Translations under genes and position numbers: made by a program
Source of the DNA: Kryptolebias marmoratus
Taxonomy: Eukaryota > Chordata > Actinopteri > Cyprinodontiformes > Rivulidae
Length of the DNA stretch: 64,000 bases
Assembly: GCF_001649575.2 (NCBI RefSeq)
Contig: NC_051440.1
Location: 24,611,617 to 24,675,616 of the forward strand
Direction: 5' to 3'
Shown: positions 13,101 to 25,100 of the stretch, in pieces
Numbering within the stretch: position 1 is the first letter of the stretch
Layout of the letters: each line of letters starts with the position of its first letter
The notes under the pieces: model-generated
What the model was told of the DNA's origin: nothing
Databases searched by the model: none
Seen by the model: only the letters and a program-made list of their open reading frames with translations

Positions 13101-16100
13101 GGCATCCATCTTGAATTGGATTTACTCCAAAAGTAAATCTGCATACATGCTCTATTTTTGTCATCTTATGTTAATTTTAGTTTGTAGCTTCTGTTGTGCA
13201 ACTTTAGGCTACTTTACTTTTGGCTTTTTCTATAGCTTTTAGTCTTTTCCTGCTTCAGGCTTTTAGCTGTTGTTTTGCTCCTTTTAGCTTGTGTTCTGCT
13301 TCCTTTAGCTTTAACGACTCATTCTTAAAGTCATTCAGCACTCAGCATTAAAACTGCGTTTTTGAAAAAATGCAGTTTCTTTGACTTCTTATTTATGAAC
13401 TTTAAAACCTATAAAAGGTCAGGTAATTGTCATTAAATGCTGTATAGTGCTGCTGCACTGCCTGAGAAATGACGCCATGACAATAAACCAGCTGAACAAA
13501 CAGACTCTTGTCTCCAGGATGATGAATGTTGTTGCTCAGAGAGTGATGAGTGATGTTTCTCTGATTGTTTTTCTGCTGCTACCCAACCTTCATAATTCAG
13601 TGTGCCCTTTGCTGCTGTGGGTGTGACACCTGTTAGTTTTGGTCAGGTACGCTAATTACAGGAGTTGATTGTGTTCGCTTTGACTCACACAAAGAAAGCT
13701 CTTATAGCATCGAGCTGTATTATACCCAGAGACAGGACCAGAAGCTGGAAGTTGAAGTCACAATGGACAAGTGTCCCCAAGTCTTACCCCTTCATGTAAA
13801 CAAATAGGACACTTTCCTGACTAAAAATACTTACTTTTTTTCAGGTGTTGATTTTTGTTGATTCGTGTAACCTTGCTGCTGTCCTCCTGACTACCAGTAG
13901 TTCAAATCTGTCCTCTGTGGAGGACATTTGTAAACCTGAATATCTCCCACCCACTGCATACTCCTGAATTACCTTATTTTGCTCTCTACAGAGATGATAC
14001 AAATGTGAAGGAGTATGGTTCATCTGAACCTGTGTTGTGTCTACATGCTGCAAAAAATAGAGAAACCAACAAAGAACAATTTTTATTTTTATTTTATCTT
14101 TAGGCATTTTGTTACCATAGGCCTATTTTTGCAGTTGAATTTTTAACAAGTACCAAAAATAACAGATTGACATAAAATACATAAAATATATAAAACTGTA
14201 TTTTAGCAAAACAAGTTATTGACAGTAGTAGATGAACTGAAGGTTGATGCATCTCTCAGCTCCTATGTCAGGCCTTTGGATTTTTTTTTCTTGATTCTTA
14301 AAGACATGATTTTGACTTTTAAGCCCAGTACTTCTTCTTTTGTCCTTTAGATTTTCACCTTTCTTGTTTTTTAAACAATATGCTGTAATGGCCAGGTCCA
14401 ATGACTGGACTGAAACTGAACGAAAACATAAGTGCCTCTGCAGCTAGAGGTTAACTTTTATTATAAGATTCTTAAACTATAATTGCTCTGAAAACCCCCC
14501 ATTCTGTTGAGACTAATTAGCTAAATGTTTGTTGATTTTTAGCACAATAAATGGATTATTCAGTATAGCTTGAACAGGAAGCCCAGGAACAGCCAGTTTC
14601 TCAGCAGGGGAGAATGTTGCAGTCGTGACCCGTGCAGTCTGGGTTTTTCTAAATTACATCAGATGTTCCCTCCAGCTGTTTGCTGCTCTGCTCACATATC
14701 AGTTCTGTTTCTGCACTTGGAGTCACACGGTGTGCTGAGAAACAGTGGTCTTCTGCAGAAATCACAACATGGTCTGAAAAGAAGTGAACCTGCTCGAGAA
14801 GATGGGCACTTCAGAGATCCAAATTCTTGTAAAAATATGAACAAAAGATCACAATATAAGAAGGGATTTACTCCAGCTCAGTGGCTCTTCAACTTTCCAT
14901 CAGGAACTGCCAAGTGAGAAGTCTTCAGATGATTTCCAAAAATTAAATCAATTCAAAGATGAATGCTGACATCACTTTCTTGTCATAACTATTAGAAAAT
15001 GTTAAAAACAGTTGTTACGAATGGATAATGGTTGCAATGGTTGTACACTTCAAACAGCAATATTTGGGGTCAGAGGTCGCTGGTACTGTTATTTTGTGAG
15101 TCAGAACCTGAAAGAGTTTGTGAGCTCTGCTCTCATCACTAATATTTGGGTTGCTGAAGGTTTAAAATCAGATGATGCACTTTGTGATTGTCTCTAGGGA
15201 CAGCTGCTCATAATAATAATAATAATAATAATAATGACTTTAATTTGTAACACACTTTTCATTAACAAAAATCTCAAAGTGCTACAAAGTGCAACTAAAA
15301 TCAGCGCTAAAATCATCATCATAAAACCCTAAAATCATGTGGAGGCAGAATAGGCTTGCTTAAACAAACACTTCTGGTATTAGTCCAGCTCAGACCATGC
15401 TCTGTATTTGTTAAAATTAGCTTCTAACTTCCTGTCTACTCTACCATGGTGGTTTATCACTGCTCTGTTTAGGAGCTAATATTTCCGGAGGTAAGAATCT
15501 GCTCAACTTCGCTGAACTTAAAACGCTCTATTTATTTCTCTTTTACATAATAAGTTTGTCTGCAAACTAAAGAGAACAAATTACTAAACAGAGCAGACGT
15601 TTTGCAAACTGAGAAAACTAATTTCAGCTGAGCTCTTGTTTAATTTTCCAGCACTCAATAAGCTCTGTACAAATGTGTTGAAAAGCATTAATATGGACAT
15701 TTTATTTCTACTGAAGCTCTTCCACAGAGCTATTCTTCCTCATTCTGAACATTCCATCAAATGAAACACTAACAAGCCAATAATGATACACGAAAATATG
15801 TTACTGTCCTCAGTTATATTATGAAAACATCAGAGGAATTAGTCAATGCTTTAGTTTTTTGCCGATGTAGGGTGTGCTTCAAATTCTCCCTTTTTTCAAA
15901 TTGATAATTATGTAAATGAGCAGTGATGACTTTGACAGAATCAGTTCTGCATTCTTATCTCAAGAGTATTTCCTATACTCTAAATAATTCATCATGTATT
16001 GAATTCAGTCCAAGGTTTTAGGCAGAAAGCAGTCAGTTTGTTCTATTTCCATCCCCTTCGAACCAAACAGCGGCGCCTTTTGTTATCACCAATGTGATTT

Positions 16101-19100
16101 TTTTTGTTGTTTTTTCATTTATTTCCTCTGCAGTTTTTGCCAAAGCGCTCTGTATTTCTGGTCCATATGCTTACATTGTGATAAAGACTGCTTTCATGAA
16201 GCTTCATCTGCACCGAAGCCTAATATTGTTCATATTTGATACTGATTGTCTCAAGTCGGTTTTTGTTATCTCAACTTGCAGTCTTTCCTTGATGGGATTT
16301 ATAATTCACAACTTAATCTGTTGTTGCCTTCTACAAGAACTGAGAAACAATTATGTCTGTAAATGCGCTGTGTTTTGTTTGAATGACAATTATTATCACA
16401 AAGGCGAAGGTAGAGCATCGTTGTTTTTTGCCTGTGTGTGTTTCTGCATGCGTTTGTTTGTCTGCACCACACGTGTCAAACTCTGTTCCTCTGGGGCCGC
16501 TCTCCTGCGTGTTTTAGACGTGTTCTTGCTTTAAAACACCTGGTTGAAAGGACTAACTTGTGGACGTGCTTCTGGAGAACTTGATGATTTGGTGAGGAGG
16601 TGATTAAACCGTTTGGATCAGGTGTGTTGGAGCAGAAACACCTAAAACTTCCAGGACAGGGACCCTTGAGGCCTGGAGTTTGACACCCCTGGTCTATACC
16701 ATTAGCAAAATATATCATTTATTAAAACTCTCAGGAAGTAACAGTTGGCTGTATGTTTACAATTAATTTCAAGATGGCAGCCACAGCAAATCGACCTCAG
16801 TGGACCCGTGGATATTATGCTCAGATATGCTGATATGGTAGAAGCTGACAGATCACGTGAGACATCACAATCTTGCATGAGATTACCTATAATATTACTT
16901 TTAAGGTTTGACCAAAACGGCTCTAACTTCATCATTTCTCAACATAAGATGATCTCAGTGTGAAACGTCTGCAGGTGATATGTATTCCTTTAGGAAATGA
17001 TAAGCATTGAATTCAAATCGCGCGATACCGCATTCAGACACTCAAAGGACATAAGCCTCATCACCCTGCAGCGTGACCGTTTTTTATCTCATGGGTGAAG
17101 GCTTTTTATTTAAAAAGAAGATGACAAAACAAAAAAGACCTTCTTTCACCATGTTTTTATCTTCTGTCTGTGTTTCCCAATTTGTCTGCCTGTGCTTTTA
17201 TCTCGTCACATTTTGTTTCATGTTTCACGTTTTTTTTTTAGATTTTTCTTTTTCTCCTTTTCTTCCCTGTCAGCCCTTCGCTCTGCACACCCACATCCTC
17301 AGACACAGATTGTTACACGTGAACAATGGCGTCACTTCAACCCCGTCCTGTAAATCGCAGCCGGAGAGGACGTTGAAGTATTTCTGAAAGCGGCGTGCGG
17401 TGCGCCACCTCAGAGTTTGGCCCCTTTCCGGGCACCGAGCCAGAGCAACAGTTTTATTATTTCTCTGCAGCAGCGCTTCGAAAGGAGGCTGTTCAGCAGC
17501 ACAGATTAGAGCAGAAACGCAAAGTGCATACACACAACAACAATTTCAGTTCAAATCAGTATTTTTTAATACACTGAACTTTTATAATGCCCAATGCAGA
17601 GTTTTTAGTATTGCCACAGCATTCTTTTCTTAAAGGAAAAGTTCTGTCAGTTTTGAAGTGATGTTCTGTCAAATAGTTATTAGAGGTTTGTACCTTATCA
17701 GCCATGACATTAGTCATAAAAGGTAGAGCACAAAGAAAAGGGCAGAAGGTTCTTCCAGGGTAGGCTAAAGGCTAGCCAAACAATTTTAAATTGAGCTTAA
17801 AGAACAACTCTTTATAAAAATGGCATACTGGTGTAAAAGGACACTACATAAGCTAAAGTTACAGCAAACTTCTACACTTTTGCATGACACTGTTTGTTTA
17901 CAACCCAAGTTACAAAAAAGTTGGGACGTTGTGTAAAATATAAACAAAAAACAGAATGCAATGATTTGCAAATCTCATAAACATATTTTATTCACAATGG
18001 AACATAATAAACACATCAAATTTTGAAACTAAAATAACTGGGGACAGGGGAAACAAAAGGCTGTAAAAGTAAGTGGTAAAAATAAGAGACAGCTGGAGGA
18101 GAAATCTGAAAATAATTAGGGCAATTGGCAACAGGTCAGTAAGAGCATTTTAAGAAGAAAATCCAGAATACTGAGTTCACCATCATTTACTGTTGATAAT
18201 ATTATAAATCTTTTCAAGAATCTGTAGAAACCTCTGAGGTCAAAGGTCAAGGCTGGTTCTGGTTCTGGTCAGGAACACTGTCTGTAAACACAGTTCACCG
18301 TGCCGTCCACAAATGCTGCTTAAAGCTCTATCAGGCAAAGAAGAAGCCAGATGTGAACAGATGTGTCTCCTCTGGACCAAAGAGGAGAACTGTTCTGAGG
18401 TCAGCCTGCCTCTCTGATGGTATGGGGGTGCATTAGTGCCTCTGGCATGGGCAGCTCACACATCTGGAGAGGCTCCATCAATGCAGGGAAGTATATATAG
18501 GTTTTAGAACAACATCTGCTCCCATAAAGCAAAAACTTCACCAAAGTCTACTCAGGACTGTTGAACACCTAGAATCCTCCATCAGACAAGAACAGGACAA
18601 CATTCCTTCCAGAAACTCCAGCAGCCCGTTTCCTCTGCTCCTAAATATTTACAGACTGATGTTAAAAGAAGAAGGTGCGTGAACCAGAAGGGACCTCGAA
18701 CTGGAAGGGTTGTGAGAGTGTGCAGCCATATATTGGTTAAACTTTTAGAGAGGTGGGCTGATACATTAAACTTTGGACAAAACAAAAATGTGGAGAAAAC
18801 AGGAAAAAGCCCTCTTCTTAGCTGAAAGCTTTTCTACTTCTACTGTCAGGGTGCTGGGACGTATTTTTTTATTCCAGTAAAAATCATCCACTCACTTGAG
18901 TGTTGATTACACAGCTCACACAAGCTTTCAACTTTCCATGGTCACTGAAGCATAAAAGGGTGCCGGCAACATTCAATGTTTTGCTTCTCCGAATGGGCTT
19001 TTCTGTCTGACACCGACTTGGATCATAAAAAGACTAACCAACAATAGACAGCACCGAGGCTTCTTCCTTCATTAATTAGCTACCAGGATGACCTTTCCTT

Positions 19101-22100
19101 GCCACTTGATTGATTGCCTGAAAAGCAATAACTATGTTGACACCAGCTTTTTTTCTAAAAAAGTTCAAATATTTTTAGCAGGAAGCCCCTTGAGCAGCGG
19201 CACAAAAACAGTGGAGGAGCACTCTGAAATTATGCTGAAGCAGGAGATGTGTATGCTCACTTATCTTTGAATAATTAAAAAAAAATGTATTTAAATGGTT
19301 TGTAAGGGTTTATAATAAACTGGCAAACACAGTCTAATTATTCAAAGCTATTTAAAGCTTCGAGGAGTGAGAAACCATCAGCCAACATATCAGCTATTAT
19401 CTGAAATATATAAAAGTCCAGGAGGAGTGAAATGATTGTTGAGCTTCAGCACCTTTGTTAGACGCAGAAGACCTGCTGCAAAACTCCAAACTGCCTACAT
19501 GGAGTCTGACAGCAGTGCATAAGTGGTGCAGAAATCTAAAAATGGGGCACCCAATTTAGATCTTCTCAAACTAGATATTCATTATATTTTTTAAACTACA
19601 TACAGATAAAAAATGACTTGAGCTGCTACACTTATTTTCTTAGTATCCAGCTAACAAAATAATGTCTGTGACTCTGTGTTCATTTGACTGTGGAGTTTGC
19701 AAAATATCTTGTGAACCTGTGGACAAATTTTAAGTCAATTCTAAGGAAGTAATAATTGGATATGTGTCTACAAATGATTGACTTCTAAAGACAATTTAAT
19801 TCAAGATGGCTGCCGCAGCCAACTGGCGTTAGAAAACATGCAAATGGCTATAACTAACTATGTGGTAGTAGCTGGCTACAACTCCCTCACTTCTCAATAT
19901 AAGATGATCTTTCTGTAAAACTCTGGCATGAAAGGCGACGGGCGACATGCATTCCTTCAAGGAATGCTAACCCCTTTCATTGTGTTACTAACAACATCAC
20001 TGATGTTAAATAAGTTTTGCACCTGTGGAAAATAGAAATATATTGAACATTTTGCTGCTCATCCTCTGTATAAATGCTTCACATGCAGAAAAAGGTAACT
20101 CTTAGGGGAGAACTAGAATCCAAGCAGACGATCATTAAAAACAATTCCGGGGCAAGAGTTTCACCCAGGTCTGATCAAACAGGATATTGTTAATCTTGTT
20201 AAACCAGAGATTTTTGTGTATCTTTTTGCTTCTTGTAACATCGAGCAGCTTAAATTAAACTCTGCCTCAAACAGGTTCTACTTCCAGAGGGCTGTACGCT
20301 TCGACTTATTTCACAGTGAATGCTGTATGGGGCTGTCAAAGCGTTAGTTAGACCTGTGCAGACATATATGACAGCTTCCACCTTCAACAAAGTGCAGAGT
20401 GGTAAAAATAGAAGCACCTGGATGGGCCTTCTCCGCAGGTTCTTCTGATACCTTTATTCTTTGACTAATTCTATCCTGCAGGCTCTGTCACGGCGAGGAT
20501 TTAATCTGCTTTATGGGGCTTTCACTGACAAAAACCTGGCAGGCGCACAGGAAGTGTTTGTACCTTTTAATGTGAAAGTACTCACAATGACTAATTATCA
20601 CAACAGGTGTGGCAATGTGGCGGCAGCGTGGAGGTTCTGCCCTGCTCCAGGATCGCCCACATTGAGCGCGCCCACAAACCCTACACGGAGAACCTGACAG
20701 CCCACGTGCGCCGAAACGCCCTGAGGGCGGCGGAGGTGTGGATGGACAACTACAAGAGTCACGTCTACATGGCCTGGAATGTCCCGCTGCAGGTAAACAC
20801 GCTCACACGGAGGCTGGTTCTCGTCTCCTCCGCGTTTGAAAGCCCGTGTGCGTGGGCGTAATTGTGTTCGTGCTGATTTCTGCGAGGAATCTCCTAGCAA
20901 CCAGAACCGTGCAGTCAAGAGTTTACCAGTTTACCATGAATCTGGTTTGACTGCAGCTTGGGCAGATTTGTGTTTTTAGGTCCATTTTACTCGAAGTGAA
21001 TGTTTCCCTTTACAGTTCATGCTGAGGACGGAGGACGTTATACACCTGTAATCTACCTGGAGGAGCATTTACTACAGGTTATGAGTGAGCCTTAAGGCAC
21101 ATATAAAACTGTGCTGCCACTAATATCCTAAACAAAATCCTGTTAAATCTCCCATTTTTCATGTGAGGATCAAGTCTTCCAAAATATGGTGTTAATAGCA
21201 CTTTAACTAAATCTAACTGCAGTATTTTGGGATACTTTAAAAAACGAAATTTAGCTAAAGAAGCCAAAACTCTGCAACTGCCCATCTGAAACTTTATTTT
21301 AAAAAAAGAACTAAATAAACACAGTAGAGGAAACTAAAACTGTTTTTCCCCACCCTGCAGCACTGCAAATAGGAAAGCTGGAGCACATTGTTCTTATTGC
21401 ATCACTCAAGTTTGTAAAATAATGGTGAAATGCCAGAAGTCCACATCACAAGTTTCTGTTTACTTTCTCCCACAGAACTCAGGAATAGACATCGGGGACA
21501 TCTCTGCGAGAAAGGCCCTTCGGTCCAAACTCAGATGTCGACCGTTCAGCTGGTTCCTGTCCAACATCTACCCAGAGCTGCGATCCTACAGCAACACCGT
21601 TGCTTATGGAGTTGTGAGTTTCTCTTACCAGTGTGTCCTGAAAAAAAGGGGTGTTATATTAGAATACACTGGCATAAATATCCTGCAGGAATAAGTCATA
21701 AATCTGGACTCCAGCCCGCTGCTTAAAAAGAACTGGAGAACAGAATAATGTTCCTCTGCCTCAGTTTGTAATACATCAAATACAGCTTCATACAGCTGTT
21801 TGTTGATGTGTAAATTTATTTTTTAAATGTGCCAGATTTTTAGCTTCATTAAAAAAAGTATTTTTGTGGTATATTATCAGCCAGGTGTTCCAATAATGGA
21901 TAAATATATTATCACATGTCAGTTCTTCAGCTAAATATATTTTCAAAGACCTTTAATTGTAGCCCTTCTTAGTTAAATATTTAATTAAACCTGCTGTTCC
22001 AGACTTATACAAATAAACTTACACAAATTAATGAGCCTCTGTTATATTCAATCTCTTGTGAATTAGGTTCACACAATGCTAATTAAGATTAGAAATCCCT

Positions 22101-25100
22101 CTGAGTTCTGGAGGATTCTCAAGTTTTACATCTGAAGCCTGAGACATGTTCAGCTACCTTTGCACCAATAATAATATGCATATAATCAGTAATATGTACT
22201 GTGTCCACATACACAAAGTGTGTGCATATAAACATGATGTTGTCCTGTTTGCCTGGATAGCAAGGAAGGAAGTGTAATAATGTGTTTCCAAAATCTGCTT
22301 CCACTGTTTAAATACGGTAACAAATTTGTTTATTCATTTACTTTCATTAAGACAAGTAATCTCACCTGTAACACAGAACATCAGTTACATAAAAATAACA
22401 ACACAAGAATCATAAAGCATTATCTTGACATTTAAAAGGGAGCAGAGTTTTAACAAAACCTAAAAACAAGAAAAGGGTCTGAATGAATCTTAAAATGAAT
22501 CTTAAAATGTGAAGAAACTGGACAATCTGAGTTCTTGCTGCAGTTTATTCCTGGAAGATGGAGCAGAATAAGAGGCCTTTTTTGCCAGATTCTGTGCAAA
22601 CTGAGGGGACGCTGAATGAACTAAAATCCTCGGAGCACAAAATGAGACTGGACTGTCTTTGTGACGTCTTAGAATATAAATAAAGGGCAGGAGACCAAGG
22701 AAGGATTTATAAATGAAAGCATACCAGCGTAGAACTTAGAGGGCAGATAATGATGGCCAACTTTTCTGCTCTAACTCTTAACTTTTACATTAACAACAAG
22801 AATACTTTCACACCAAACGCACAATAAAAGCTTTCATGGCCAAATTAAATCACAGCAGACAGGTAAGGAAAGGTTTGACTTTTTTATAGCCCTTAATTTC
22901 TGTTCTTCTCTTCAGCTGATGGCTGTGGGAGGATTTTTGCATAATTGAAAAATGACAGAAATCTGCTGAAACCCGAGGAGTATTATCCCACCGCCGACAG
23001 GAGAAGAAAAACAGACTTAGTCTGAAGCTGGGTCCGTCAGCTTACAATACGATTTTAGTTCTGATTAAGATTCTGGATATTTTCAAACTTCTTTCACTGA
23101 GTAGAAGTGGTCCAAAATGTTTATTTTACCACTCAGTCATTAATCATTGGTCCTGTTTGTTTGAGGGAAAGGAAAGGTGAGGTAATTCTGAAACATTATC
23201 AGCAATAACAGTGTCCGCATCTCTGAAAAGTGCCTCTGAACCTCTCGTGTTTGTTGTTTGATAAACAGAATCTGATCGTCGAGTGTGTTTTTTGGTAACA
23301 CTGCTGAGCACCAGCAGGAAGTCGGCTTTGAGGAAGTGAGATGAAAACATTGCAAATGTGACATCTGAAGGATGCAGATCTGACTTCTTTTACAAAAGCG
23401 GCACAGCTCAGGAGATTCCTCGTGGAGTGAGAGCAACAAGTGTTCAGGTGTGATACCATCTGTGAAGCTGTTTACAGGCGGCCTTTTTCTTTTTTAGCAT
23501 CGTTTAACAAAAGCCGAGGAAACACACCACTCACCCAAAAGAAATCCTGAAATAAAGGGATATTTTTTGAGCTGAAATTCCAGGGAAATCTGTAAACTGT
23601 TTATATTCATATCATAAACTTTTCAACAACATTAAAGGCCTAGATTTCCTTGAAGAAATGCGTATTGTCCTCTGCCTTTTATATGAGAGTGTTAATCTAA
23701 AATCCTAGATGAGAAAGGACAGCGTTATAGACATTTTGGTCAAATCTTGTAACTTTTATGCACAATCTCATGTAATATTGTGAGACCTTGCCCCATTTGT
23801 TAAAGCTCAGAGTACAACCACATCACACTTTAGATAAATGTCTTTTTCTAAGGTTGATTAGCTGTGGCAGCCATCTTGAATTGAGTTGACTCCAAAAGTT
23901 AACGAGCTGTAGAGGTTCGTCCAATGATTACTTTCTGAAAAATTCTGTCACCAGCAGTTGATGCCAAAGTTTTAATCCAAGTGTAGCACTTGGAGTGTAT
24001 GTCGTGAATTAAACTCAGCTGCTATCACACCAAATCAAACCTAAATGTCTGTAAATTTGACCGAGTTCGAGCCATTTTTGTGTTGGCTGGATGAAATTTT
24101 GAGTCCAACAAATAGATGTACACCCAATAAGTACTTTCTCCAAGTTTCGTTTAAATCGGTTGAGTAGTTCATGAGATATTTTGCTAACAGACAGACACAG
24201 TTGATTCCAGTATTAAAAGTTTTAAAGCAGATCTTGTGTATGTGATGCAGTGCAAGAATAATGAGCTTAAAAAGAGTAAAAGAGGTGAGCTCTCTCTGAA
24301 ATCAGTCACATCTATCTACAGCATCATAATTGTGCTTTTTATTTAATGTCATAAAACCAAATAGTCATATTTCTTACTTTTCTCTTATTTCCAAAGCTGT
24401 TTGTAGCTGCTTGGCTCTGAGGCAAACTGTCTGCAGTAAACCCATTTGGAAATCCTTGGGAGGAAAGTTGCGTGTTGCCATTTGAACTTCTAGATCTCAT
24501 GTTTTAGTCTTTGTTTTGAGACTTTCTCACTCTTCTAGCTGTAGCAGTGCCTTTGAGCAAAATGCTGATTTATTAACAAGGTCGGAGCTTTAGCTGTGTG
24601 TAGCCAAACCTGACCTCCAACCTCTCTGCGAAATGACGTGAGAGGAAAAGAAAATCCCTCGGGGGGATCAATAAAATATCAGATTATTGAACTGCCGTTT
24701 GATGTGCGACAGCAACATGAGATATTGTGTAATAGAAAGCTGAGCTCGGCTCTCAAAGGCTCAAGCACGGTGCTGAAACCCCTTTAGGACCGAATGTGAT
24801 GTGAATGCAGAGGCGCTGGGATGCAATAAGGAATCTGAAGTAAAGACGAAGCCGGTGATCTTTCTTAGCAGCGAGTCGCCCGAATGAGACCAACTTTTCT
24901 TGAGAATAAAGGAAAGATCTATGTGTATGCAAAAGATATTAGTAGAAATGAAGGTTCTACCCCCTCTTTGCTCATCATAAACTCTGAATATGGCACATTC
25001 AGGGATGTGATTTAGTATGCAGCCAGCGGGTTTCCCATTCATCTTTAAAAAGAAGAATATCTGTGTGCTGCTATCCTACATGAGGAATGAGGCTAAAGCA

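Larger units (their letters stand above)
10791..20606 (+). other. galnt8-like intron of 9.8 kb
   Basis: It contains palindrome-family copies 3-6, the nested short-TIR element, MITE fragments, a TAGCT-array element, an (AAT)n tract and a decayed DNA transposon at 17901-18690. No exon is supported between the two flanking coding exons, which join in frame. Confidence 0.75.
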
